Positions 6,106-12,923 of a stretch of 13,865 nt of DNA are shown here, piece after piece (the first letter of the stretch is position 1; every line of letters begins with the position of its first letter). The notes under the pieces were generated by a model, which was given only the letters and a program-made list of their open reading frames with translations, was not told the origin of the DNA and did no database searches. The stretch comes from JAIRTY01 sp050257395 (lineage in GTDB: Bacteria > Actinomycetota > Actinomycetes > Streptosporangiales > Streptosporangiaceae). Made by a program: the position numbers and the translations under genes. The DNA lies in NCBI GenBank assembly GCA_050257395.1, contig JBLMWU010000305.1, positions 1-13,865 on the forward strand. The letters run 5' to 3'.

Positions 6106-6142
6106 TTACACTGCACTAGTAGTATAAACATCGATACTAGTG
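6106..6142 (+). promoter_or_regulatory. AT-rich promoter/operator of the hemerythrin gene
   Basis: CACTAGTA (6114-6121) and TACTAGTG (6135-6142) are exact inverted repeats with a 13-base spacer; a shorter inner repeat TAGTAT/ATACTA (6120-6125, 6134-6139) overlaps it. Two CTAG tetranucleotides are included (6116, 6137). The AT-rich core (TAGTATAAACATCGATACTA) stands out sharply from the GC-rich surroundings and can contain the -10 box. The ORF starts 48 bases downstream of the repeat. Confidence 0.6.
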
Positions 6143-6189
6143 ACGGTAAGCCCGCGGACAGCAGGCTGGGCAAGGCACACGAGGCGGCC

Positions 6190-6663
6190 ATGGAGATTGA
6201 GTCACTCGCGGGAGCTCTCGAACGTGAGCACCAGGAGATCGACGCGGGGATCGGGGCGTTCACGGCCGGCCCCCCGGCCGGCGGCCGGGACAGGGCGCGG
6301 CTGGCCCGGGCGGTGCACGCGCTGCGCCGTCACATCTACCTGGAGGAAGAGTTCCTGTTCCCGCTCCTGCGCGAGGCGGAGCCGGGACTGATGGCGCCGA
6401 TATTCGTCATGCTGCGCGAGCATGCCCAGCTATGGGGGACGCTCGACTCGCTGGAACGCGAGCTGGACGAGGGCACCGGTGACGGGCTCCGGGTCTGCCG
6501 GCAGCTGACCGTCCAGCTCCTGCATCACAACCAGAAAGAAGAGAAGATCCTCTACCCGCAGGCCGACCAGGCGCTGCCGGAAGCGGCCGCCGCGAAACTG
6601 CGGGAGTTTCTGGCTGCCGGCGAGCTGCCCGCCGGCTGGGTGTGCCTCAGGGCGCGGGGCTGA
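6190..6663 (+). CDS. Hemerythrin HHE-domain protein
   Basis: The 157-residue protein starts at ATG 6190, with only a weak GAGGCGG just upstream. It is a four-helix diiron hemerythrin-like domain: His14 (EHQEID), His48 followed by Glu52 (HIYLEEEFLFPLL), His78 (REHAQLW) and His112/113 with Glu117/118 (HHNQKEEKILYPQAD). These fit the H...HxxxE...H...HxxxE metal-ligand pattern. Members bind O2, NO or iron in the cytoplasm; many act in nitrosative or oxidative stress or as Fe-S repair factors. The C-terminal LAAGELPAGWVCLRARG with a late Cys-containing GWVC is often seen in hemerythrins near DUF2249 genes. It is followed by a second, fused hemerythrin gene after its own promoter. Confidence 0.88.
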   Translation: MEIESLAGALEREHQEIDAGIGAFTAGPPAGGRDRARLARAVHALRRHIYLEEEFLFPLLREAEPGLMAPIFVMLREHAQLWGTLDSLERELDEGTGDGLRVCRQLTVQLLHHNQKEEKILYPQADQALPEAAAAKLREFLAAGELPAGWVCLRARG

Positions 6664-6712
6664 GCAGGTGCCTGCCCGCCGGGCGCGTGCAGCCCCCCAC
6701 TCCCCTGGCTCA

Positions 6713-6746
6713 TCATTTATCTAGTGTATATAGTAAAAAATAAACT
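6713..6746 (+). promoter_or_regulatory. AT-rich promoter of the hemerythrin-DUF2249 gene
   Basis: Bases 6713-6746 form an AT-rich island containing CTAGTGTATATAG (6721-6733, CTA and TAG ends inverted around 7 bases) and then TAGTAAAAAATAAA. CTAG is at 6721. The structural gene begins 43 bases further on. The separate promoter means the two hemerythrin genes need not form one operon. Confidence 0.5.
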
Positions 6747-6788
6747 CCCTGTCGCAACGGGCGGCAGGAGCTGAGTCAGGGAGATGAC

Positions 6789-8057
6789 GTGCCGGGCACG
6801 GGAACCGAAGCGTACGAGGCGATGCTGGCCCACCACCGGATCCTGGGTGAGCAGCTGAACGAACGGGTGAGTGCGATAGCCGCAGCGGCGGCGGCAGGCC
6901 AGCCGCATGAGATGGCGGTGGCCGGGCTCGTCGCCTACCTGGCCCGGGAGGTCCTCCCGCACGCAGCCGCCGAGGAAGAGACCATCTACCCGGCAGCTGG
7001 CGCGCTGGACGGCCTGGCGGGCACGGTCAAGGAGATGATCGCCGAGCACCGGATCTTGTCGGAAGCGGCCGGGCGGCTCGCCGGGGCGGCAGGCGCCGCC
7101 GAGGCGGCTGAGCGCGGCGAGGGGATAGCCAGGCTGTTCGCCGGGCACGTGGCGAAAGAGAACGACATCCTGCTCCCGGCGCTGCTCGCCAGCGAGAGCG
7201 CGGACCTGGCCGGGCTGCTGGCCGGCATGCACGCCCGCACCGAGCAGGCGGCGCAGGCCGCTGCCGCGGACGCGGACGCGGAACCTGCTGCCGACCCGCA
7301 GGCCACGGTGCTGTCCCTGCTGCTGCAGGCCACGACAGAGCTGGCCAGGGCCGGGCAGGCCGACCGGGCCTGCCGGCTCACCGCTGCCGCCTGGGCAGCG
7401 CTGCGCGAGTCCAGGCCCGATCTCGCGGTCAGGCTGACGGCCACGCTGCACGGGCTCGCCCGCCGGGCCGGCGGCGCACCCGCCACGGCGGGCCATGCCC
7501 ACTCCGGTCCGGGGGAAGGGACGACGCCCGGCGCAGCCGCAGCCGGGCCGGACCTGGACGTCCGCAGCCTGCCCCCGGCGCAGCGGCACGAGTCGATCTT
7601 CGCCGCCTACCGGGCCCTCGCCCCGGGCTCGGGTTTCCTGCTGATCAACGACCATGACCCCAAGCCGCTGCGCTACCAGTTCGAGGCCGAGCACGCCGGC
7701 GAGTTCACCTGGGACTACCTGGAACAGGGCCCGCGGACCTGGCGAGTGCGGATCGGGCGGCCAGCAGCCACGCCCTCCCGCGATGACCGGGCCGGCGATG
7801 CTGCGGTCAGCGCGGACCACGGGGGGCAGGAGCCGGGCCTGGATGTGCGGCAGCTGCCGCACTGGCAGCGTCATGACACGATCTTCACCGCCTACCGGGC
7901 GCTGCGGCCCGGCCGTGGGCTCGTGCTCATCAACGACCATGACCCGCTGCCGCTGCGGTACCAGTTCGACGCGCAGCACGCTGGCGAGTTCACCTGGGAC
8001 TACCTGGAGGCGGGGCCGGAGCTCTGGCGGGTGCGGATCGGCCGCGCCACTGGCTAG
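6789..8057 (+). CDS. Hemerythrin fused to two DUF2249 domains
   Basis: The 422-residue protein starts at GTG 6789 with AGGGAGA about 5 bases upstream. Residues ~8-160 form a hemerythrin domain with His15, His58, Glu62/63, His87, His120 and Glu124 as likely diiron ligands. An Ala-rich region to ~250 follows, then two DUF2249 repeats at ~255-325 and ~350-420. Both repeats share LDVR.LP..QRH..IF.AYRAL..G.G..LINDHDP.PLRYQF.A.HAGEFTWDYLE.GP..WRVRIGR, and their DNA is also close, indicating recent internal duplication. DUF2249 is a small domain frequently found beside hemerythrins, nitrite/NO reductases and Fe-S genes; its biochemical role is unsettled. The fusion links O2/NO-binding iron chemistry with that domain. 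Cytosolic; no signal peptide. Confidence 0.87.
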   Translation: MPGTGTEAYEAMLAHHRILGEQLNERVSAIAAAAAAGQPHEMAVAGLVAYLAREVLPHAAAEEETIYPAAGALDGLAGTVKEMIAEHRILSEAAGRLAGAAGAAEAAERGEGIARLFAGHVAKENDILLPALLASESADLAGLLAGMHARTEQAAQAAAADADAEPAADPQATVLSLLLQATTELARAGQADRACRLTAAAWAALRESRPDLAVRLTATLHGLARRAGGAPATAGHAHSGPGEGTTPGAAAAGPDLDVRSLPPAQRHESIFAAYRALAPGSGFLLINDHDPKPLRYQFEAEHAGEFTWDYLEQGPRTWRVRIGRPAATPSRDDRAGDAAVSADHGGQEPGLDVRQLPHWQRHDTIFTAYRALRPGRGLVLINDHDPLPLRYQFDAQHAGEFTWDYLEAGPELWRVRIGRATG

Positions 8058-8092
8058 CCCTCCGCCGGCGGTCCCGCACGCCATATCCAGCC

Positions 8093-8135
8093 GGCAGCGC
8101 TGCCCGTCCCAGCCCCGGGGGCGGGCAGTGCTGCC
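8093..8135. terminator. Bidirectional terminator between convergent hemerythrin-DUF2249 and copper nitrite reductase genes
   Basis: Arms GGCAGCGCTGCCCG (8093-8106) and CGGGCAGTGCTGCC (8122-8135) pair over 14 positions with a single G-U, around a 15-base loop that is itself GC-rich. It lies 35 bases after the plus-strand stop and 61 bases beyond the minus-strand stop, in the 139-bp convergent gap. Confidence 0.65.
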
Positions 8136-8196
8136 ACTCACGGCGGCGGCCGGTGCGGTGCGCCGGTGCGGCCCGCGCCGAGCCCGGGCCGTCCTG

Positions 8197-10977
8197 TCAG
8201 GGCCTGCTGGCCAGCAGGTAGCCGACCGCCCCGGTGGCGGCGTGGCTGAGGTGATGGTCCAGCAGTTCGTACTCGCCGGCGGCCGGGACGGCGAACTCGG
8301 CGAAGCCGCCCTCGCCGGGCATGAGGTCCAGGGTCTGCGCGGCACCGCCGGCCGGGTTGCCAGGCCGCAGCAGGTAGGCGCCGTCGCTGAAGACCGTGTC
8401 GAACTGGGCGCCGACCACGTGGAACGCGGTGTCATCTGAGGGCCCGGCGTCGAGCACCCAGATGCGGACCCGCTCCCCGGCGCGGACCCGCAGCGGTGCG
8501 TGCAGATACTGGTTCACGTACCCGTTGAAGGTCACCGCGGCGGCCTGGCCGCGCAGCATCTTCGCGTAGTCACCCGCCTGTCCCTGCGGCCCGGGATACA
8601 GCTCGGACTGAACCACCAGGAATTCGTGCGCCGCGGGCAGCTGGGGCGGGTCGATGATGAGCGCCCCGAACATGCCGTTCGCGACGTGCTCCAGCACCGG
8701 CGCGGTCCCGCAGTGGTACAGGAAGATGCCGGCGTACCTGGCCCGGAACCGCTCGGTCAGCGACTGCCCCGGGCCGATCGTCCGCATCGCCGCCATGGGC
8801 TGCGCGGCGGCGTGAAAATCCAGCGAGTGACCCATGGCGGAGTGGTTGACCAGGGTCACGATGAACTCATCCCCGACATGCCCGCGCAGGGTGGGACCGG
8901 GGACCTGCCCGCTGAAGGTCCACCTGTCCTGGGTGACGCCGGGCGCGACCTGCATCCGCCTGTCCTCGGCGACCAGCGTGACCCGGTGGACCCTTCCCGG
9001 CGGTGCGGGGGCGAGCGCCGGGCTGACCGGCCGCCACCCCGGCGGGGGCGCCGCCGCGAAGCCGATGACCGCGTCGCGGCCTGGCGGCCGGGCCGCCGCC
9101 GCGCCGTGGGCGGCCCCGGTGACCTTGATGGTGAGGATCATCCCGGCGGCCTTGTGGCCGGGGACGGTGCACCATGCCTGTGCCGTCCGGCCGAAAACCC
9201 CGTAGCTGACCGCCTTGCCCTGGCCGGGAGCGAGCATGCCGGTCCCCACGCTCCCGCCGTCGAGCTGCAGGTCGTGGCCCATCGCGTCGCGGTTGATGAC
9301 ACGCAGGACGACCCTGGTGCCGGCGGGCACCGAGACCGACGACGGCCGCACCGCCATGTCAGCCAGCTCGATCCCGAACGTCCTGGTCTCGCCGTTCCAT
9401 GCCACCGGCCGGCTGGCTGCCGTGCCCTGGCTGGCCCGCCCCGGCCACAGGGCGGCTGCCGCCATGAGCACGGCCACCGACGCGACCGCGATGGCCGTGC
9501 CCGGCAGCAGACGGCCCTGGCCGGGCGGAACCGCCGTGGCGGCGGCGCCAGCTGGGCCAGGCTGCCCCGGCACAGGCTGCCCCGGCGCAGGCTGCTCCGG
9601 CGCAGGCCGGGCCCGGCCGCCGGGCCCGCCGGCCCGGCGCAGCATCCGGGCCGGTGTCACCGACAGGTTGGCTGCGGCGGCCGCGCCAGCGGCGGCGAGC
9701 AGCCAGCCGCCCGCCGCGATGACAGCGGGCCGGGAAGCCGCGAAACCGGTGCAGACCGCGGCCAGCCCGGCTGTCACCAGGGTGTAGGTGGCGGCAGCCA
9801 GCCGATGGCCGTACAGGTCGGCGAAGCCCAGCGGCTTGCCCGACGGGCCGGTGCTGATGCCGCGGGCGCGCAGCACCGACCACACGATGAACGGGACGAC
9901 CTTGTGCGAATGGCCTACCAGGGCCTCCAGCAGCCACCCCGCAAAGGCGGTCACGGCGGCCGCGACCAGCGCCACCCCCTCGTGGTGATCGTGGGGGAAT
10001 ACCAGCACCGCGGCGAGTGCCAGGCCGGCCCCGGCCAGCAGCCAGGCCGCAGCGGTGGCCACGAAGGCCAGGTGCAGGTCGGCCTTGCGGCGCCGGTGGC
10101 GGATGTGCGCGGCGAGCGAAATCAGGTGCGCGGCCAGCCCGGCCGCGAGCACCGCGGCCCCGGCCCAGGCGAGCCAGCTCACGCCGGTCAGCAGCCCGGG
10201 CGACAGCAGCGCCACCCCGGCCGGGACCGCCCACACCGCCACCTGGCCCGCCCGGCGCCGCCCCGGGACGTGGGCGAGGAAGAACATCGGCCACAGCTTC
10301 TCCGCCACCGAGATGTAGGTGAGGCCGAGCCAGGCGAACAGGCCGATCACCGCGTGGGCCAGCACCGTGTGGCCGGCCAGGGCGAACCAGTTCCCCCGGC
10401 GGTCGGCCACGTAGGTCACCCCGAAGCAGGCCGTCGCCACGAAGCCCGCCAGCGCGAACCTCAGCCCGACGGCGGTCGCGCCCTTGCCCCGGGCGGCCAG
10501 CGGCGCGGACAGGTTGACCACCAGCAGGGTGACTGCGACCGCGGCCAGCCCGCCGCCGGCCTCTACGACGCCCTCCTGCCCGGCAGCGATGCCAAGCGGG
10601 AGCAGCCACGCTGCCGCCAGCCAGGAGGCGAAGGTGGCGCGGGCGAGCCGGACCGAGCGCAGCGGCCGCTGGGTCACCACCGGGGTGAACTGGTGCAGCG
10701 CACCCGCCACCCCCATCGACAGGGTCGCCAGCACGCCGAAATGGGCCGCGGCCACCACCTGGTCAGCCGTTGGATCGGCGACCGCGGCCGCCCGCGCCCA
10801 GGCGAGCGCGGCGCCCCAGGCCACCAGCCCGGCGGCGGCCGCCGCGAGGAAGCTGAGCGGCACCGAGGGCGGCGGCACGACCGCCGGAATGCCCGGCGGG
10901 CGGCCCGCCCAGGAACCGGGCACCGGCCGGGCCGGTGCCGCCGGTGCCACCGGCGGCTGCGGTACTGGTGGAGTCAT
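8197..10977 (-). CDS. Membrane-anchored copper nitrite reductase fusion (NnrS/COX-like membrane domain + cupredoxin + NirK)
   Basis: Start ATG 10977 was preferred over GTG 11010 because GGGAG sits 5 bases upstream; 926 residues. Residues ~38-445 contain about 12 hydrophobic helices with His in or beside them (for example GHTVLAHAVIGLFAWLGLTY), resembling NnrS or heme-copper oxidase subunit I-like membrane domains. A further helix is at ~490-510. A single cupredoxin follows with a type 1 copper set His568, Cys603, His608, Met613. The C-terminal ~300 residues are a NirK-type two-domain copper nitrite reductase: type 1 ligands His717, Cys756, His764, Met769; type 2 ligands His722, His755, His908; catalytic Asp720 and His853. 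All key residues are kept, so nitrite to NO reduction is expected, on the outer face. The extra cupredoxin may pass electrons in. Divergent from the DUF2249/DUF59/ferredoxin operon. Confidence 0.85.
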   Translation of the reverse strand: MTPPVPQPPVAPAAPARPVPGSWAGRPPGIPAVVPPPSVPLSFLAAAAAGLVAWGAALAWARAAAVADPTADQVVAAAHFGVLATLSMGVAGALHQFTPVVTQRPLRSVRLARATFASWLAAAWLLPLGIAAGQEGVVEAGGGLAAVAVTLLVVNLSAPLAARGKGATAVGLRFALAGFVATACFGVTYVADRRGNWFALAGHTVLAHAVIGLFAWLGLTYISVAEKLWPMFFLAHVPGRRRAGQVAVWAVPAGVALLSPGLLTGVSWLAWAGAAVLAAGLAAHLISLAAHIRHRRRKADLHLAFVATAAAWLLAGAGLALAAVLVFPHDHHEGVALVAAAVTAFAGWLLEALVGHSHKVVPFIVWSVLRARGISTGPSGKPLGFADLYGHRLAAATYTLVTAGLAAVCTGFAASRPAVIAAGGWLLAAAGAAAAANLSVTPARMLRRAGGPGGRARPAPEQPAPGQPVPGQPGPAGAAATAVPPGQGRLLPGTAIAVASVAVLMAAAALWPGRASQGTAASRPVAWNGETRTFGIELADMAVRPSSVSVPAGTRVVLRVINRDAMGHDLQLDGGSVGTGMLAPGQGKAVSYGVFGRTAQAWCTVPGHKAAGMILTIKVTGAAHGAAAARPPGRDAVIGFAAAPPPGWRPVSPALAPAPPGRVHRVTLVAEDRRMQVAPGVTQDRWTFSGQVPGPTLRGHVGDEFIVTLVNHSAMGHSLDFHAAAQPMAAMRTIGPGQSLTERFRARYAGIFLYHCGTAPVLEHVANGMFGALIIDPPQLPAAHEFLVVQSELYPGPQGQAGDYAKMLRGQAAAVTFNGYVNQYLHAPLRVRAGERVRIWVLDAGPSDDTAFHVVGAQFDTVFSDGAYLLRPGNPAGGAAQTLDLMPGEGGFAEFAVPAAGEYELLDHHLSHAATGAVGYLLASRP

Positions 10978-11036
10978 CGTCTCTCCCGCCACGAGAGGCC
11001 CGGCCGGCACGACGGCGCCAGCCCGTCACCTCGCTC

Positions 11037-11090
11037 TGTGCTATAAATCTAGCAAGAGCTAAAATTACGAAATAGATGGGGTTTACTAGC
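11037..11090. promoter_or_regulatory. Divergent AT-rich promoter region with CTAG inverted repeats
   Basis: TGCTA (11039-11043) and TAGCA (11050-11054) are inverted around 6 bases, and TAGC (11050-11053) is again inverted with GCTA (11058-11061). TAAAAT at 11060-11065 is a good -10 for the plus strand, with a start expected near 11072. CTAG occurs at 11049 and 11086. The region separates the copper nitrite reductase (minus, ATG 10977) from the DUF2249 gene (plus, GTG 11120) and so probably serves both. Confidence 0.55.
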
Positions 11091-11119
11091 CGGCGGACCC
11101 GCCGGGAGAGGGGTGCGGC

Positions 11120-11341
11120 GTGGCGACTGTGGATGCGCGGCCGATCATCGCTGAGGGCGGCGAGCCCTTCGGCACGATCATGTCCGCGGTGGCGGGACTG
11201 GCCGACGGGGAGGAACTCGTCGTGCTGGCACCGTTCGAGCCGGTGCCGCTGGAAGGCGTGCTGGGCTCGCAGGGCTTCAGCTATGACGCGACCGACCTGG
11301 GTAACGGCGACTGGCGGGTCACATTCCGCCGCGAGCCGTGA
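11120..11341 (+). CDS. Single-domain DUF2249 protein
   Basis: The 73-residue protein starts at GTG 11120 with GGGAGAGG about 8 bases upstream. It is one compact DUF2249-type domain: VDARPI at the start, then FGTIMSAVAGLADGEELVVLAPFEPVPLEGVLGSQGFSYDATDLGNGDWRVTFRREP, which follows the same order as the DUF2249 repeats in the fused hemerythrin (an LDVR-like opening, a G-x-x-LxxxxxxxPxPL centre, a W-R-V end). It lacks the HDP motif of those repeats, having APFEPVPL instead. Its stop overlaps the next start by four bases (GTGA, 11338-11341), so the two are translationally coupled. Such proteins co-occur with nitrite/NO and Fe-S genes; exact role unknown. Confidence 0.78.
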   Translation: MATVDARPIIAEGGEPFGTIMSAVAGLADGEELVVLAPFEPVPLEGVLGSQGFSYDATDLGNGDWRVTFRREP

Positions 11342-11700
11342 CCGCCCCCGGGCCGCCGGCTGAGGGCCCGGGCACCGCGCGGGCGGGCCTGGCCGGCCCG
11401 GTCGCCGCCGCCTGGAACGCCCTGGCCGGCGTCTATGACCCCGAGCTGTACCTGGACGTGGTCTCGCTCGGCCTCGTCTACGACGTCCGGGAGCAGGACG
11501 GGACGATCGTCGTCGAGATGACCATGACCACTCCGGGCTGCCCGGTGTCGGAGACGCTGCCGGAAGAGGCGAAGACCGCGGTCCGGCAGGCCGCCGGGGA
11601 CGGCTACGCGGTCGATGTCCGCGTCGTCTGGGAGCCGCCGTGGAGCCCGGACATGATGGACGAGACGGCCGCCACGGCGCTCGGCTTCCGGGTCAGGTAA
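11338..11700 (+). CDS. DUF59/MIP18-family metal-sulfur cluster assembly factor (SufT/PaaD-like)
   Basis: The 120-residue product starts at GTG 11338, overlapping the DUF2249 stop. After a flexible Pro/Gly/Ala N-terminus of ~22 residues it shows the DUF59 pattern: AWNALAGVYDPELYLDVVSLGLVYDV (DPEL at 34-37), IVVEMTMTTPGCPVSETL with the single conserved Cys68, and a final WEPPWSPDMMDETAATALGF. Members help to mature Fe-S proteins or act in ring-hydroxylating/phenylacetate systems (PaaD). With a ferredoxin directly downstream and hemerythrins nearby, a role in building or repairing Fe-S clusters under redox or NO stress is the best inference. Confidence 0.87.
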   Translation: MTAPGPPAEGPGTARAGLAGPVAAAWNALAGVYDPELYLDVVSLGLVYDVREQDGTIVVEMTMTTPGCPVSETLPEEAKTAVRQAAGDGYAVDVRVVWEPPWSPDMMDETAATALGFRVR

Positions 11701-11718
11701 GTCAGCTGAGGAGGGACC

Positions 11719-12069
11719 GTGACCTACGTCATCGGAGAGCCGTGCATCGACGTCATGGACCGCGCCTGCGTCGAGGAATGCCCGGTCGACTGCATCTATG
11801 AGGGAGAGCGCTCGCTCTACATCCACCCGGACGAGTGCGTGGACTGCGGCGCCTGCGAGCCGGTCTGCCCGGTGGAGGCCATCTACTACGAAGACGACTT
11901 GCCCGCCGGCCTGGCGCCGTACAAGGACGACAACGAACGGTTCTTCGCCGAGCCACTCCCCGGCCGTGACCAGCCACTCGGCTCGCCCGGCGGGGCCGGC
12001 AAGACCGGCGTCCTGGGGGTGGACACCGAACTGGTCGCGTCCCACCCCAAGCGCGAGGCCGTCTCCTGA
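11719..12069 (+). CDS. fdxA: 7Fe ferredoxin (3Fe-4S/4Fe-4S), FdxA-like
   Basis: The 116-residue protein starts at GTG 11719 behind a strong GAGGAGGG site, 18 bases after the DUF59 gene, so the two are probably co-transcribed. Cys9, Cys17 and Cys50 match the [3Fe-4S] ligands of 7Fe ferredoxins, and Cys21, Cys40, Cys43 and Cys46 (CVDCGAC) the [4Fe-4S] set; Cys25 is the usual extra. The motifs TYVIGEPCIDVMDRACVEECPVDCIYEG and HPDECVDCGACEPVCPVEAI are typical of actinobacterial FdxA. The C-terminal ~45 residues (from ~70) are variable. It likely supplies low-potential electrons to a partner in this island (for example nitrite reduction or the Fe-S factor), which is inferred from position only. 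Confidence 0.92.
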   Translation: MTYVIGEPCIDVMDRACVEECPVDCIYEGERSLYIHPDECVDCGACEPVCPVEAIYYEDDLPAGLAPYKDDNERFFAEPLPGRDQPLGSPGGAGKTGVLGVDTELVASHPKREAVS

Positions 12070-12110
12070 CCCGCCCGGCCGGCCCCGGCCACCGCCAGGC
12101 CTCGAACCAT

Positions 12111-12145
12111 AGTTTCTACTAGCAGTACTGAGGTAAAATCACAGC
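12111..12145 (+). promoter_or_regulatory. Promoter/operator of the winged-helix regulator gene, giving a leaderless mRNA
   Basis: TAAAAT (12134-12139) is a good -10 box, placing the start of transcription at or next to the GTG at 12146, so the mRNA should be leaderless. There is no ribosome binding site before the GTG, which agrees. TACT (12117-12120) and AGTA (12124-12127) flank a central CTAG (12119-12122) as an inverted repeat between the expected -35 and -10 positions, a plausible autoregulatory site. Confidence 0.6.
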
Positions 12146-12865
12146 GTGGACGTGCAGGATCTGCTCAGGCCAGACACGAGCGCGCCGCTCGGCGAGAGCC
12201 GTGCGCGAGTGCTCGACCTGCTGCGCTCGGGCGGACCGCTCGGGGTGCAGGAGGTCGCCGACCAGACCGGTCTGCACCCGAACACCGCCCGCTTCCACCT
12301 CGACGCACTGGCCGAGGCGGGACTGGCGGAGCGGGCGCCGCAGCCCCGGCCGACTCCCGGCCGGCCGAGCATGGCCTACCAGGCAACCGCCAGTGACGGC
12401 CCGGCCGGGCAGCGGCGCTACCGGCTGCTCGCCGAGATGCTCACCAGCCTGATCGCCGGCGTGATGGCACACCCCGGCGAGGCCGCCACCGAGGCCGGCC
12501 GGGAATGGGGCCGCTATCTCACCGAGCGGCCGCCGCCCTACCAGCGCGTCGACGCCGGGCAGGCCATCGAGCGGCTGATCGGGGCGCTGCGGGAGATCGG
12601 GTTCGCCCCCGAGGCCGTGACCGGGGACGGCCACCCGCGGCTCAGGCTGCACCAGTGTCCCTTCCGCGAGGTCGCCGAGCGCCATCAGGACGTGGTCTGC
12701 GCCCTCCATCTCGGTCTCATGCAGGGCGTGCTGACCGAACTGCGGGCACCGGTCACCGCCGGCCGCCTGCTGCCCTTCGCGGAGCCCAGCGTCTGCATCG
12801 CCGAACTCATCGCAGGAAACGCGGCAGCCGACGCCGGAAGCGCGGAAGCCGCACCGGCCAGCTAA
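12146..12865 (+). CDS. Winged-helix (ArsR/SufR-like) transcriptional regulator with conserved cysteines
   Basis: The 239-residue protein starts at GTG 12146, taken as the leaderless start. The N-terminal domain (~14-80) is a winged helix: RVLDLLRSGGPLGVQEVADQTGLHPNTARFHLDALAEAGLAERAP.., then the wing with GRPSMAYQ. The C-terminal half has Cys171, Cys185 and Cys217 in HQCPFREVAERHQDVVCALHLGLMQG and EPSVCIAEL. Cysteine spacing of this kind in this fold suggests an Fe-S cluster or thiol sensor, as in the SufR group, though the spacing (13 between the first two) was counted by eye. It stands after the ferredoxin, downstream of a 76-bp gap with its own promoter. It is the natural candidate to control the CTAG-bearing promoters of the island. 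Confidence 0.8.
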   Translation: MDVQDLLRPDTSAPLGESRARVLDLLRSGGPLGVQEVADQTGLHPNTARFHLDALAEAGLAERAPQPRPTPGRPSMAYQATASDGPAGQRRYRLLAEMLTSLIAGVMAHPGEAATEAGREWGRYLTERPPPYQRVDAGQAIERLIGALREIGFAPEAVTGDGHPRLRLHQCPFREVAERHQDVVCALHLGLMQGVLTELRAPVTAGRLLPFAEPSVCIAELIAGNAAADAGSAEAAPAS

Positions 12866-12923
12866 CAGGACAGCCGCCAATTGCCGTCTGAGCTGGCGTG
12901 ATGCGTGCGGGGAGCTTGGCATT

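Noticed and set aside
6717..8435. 572-codon minus-strand frame across the hemerythrin-DUF2249 gene
   Set aside because: No domain is recognisable, and the plus strand encodes clear hemerythrin and DUF2249 domains with a ribosome binding site.
8500..11046. 848-codon open reading frame on the plus strand antisense to the copper nitrite reductase fusion
   Set aside because: It is a GC-bias shadow: its product is Arg/Gly/Pro/His-rich without recognisable domains, while the minus strand encodes a protein with all copper ligands and membrane helices.
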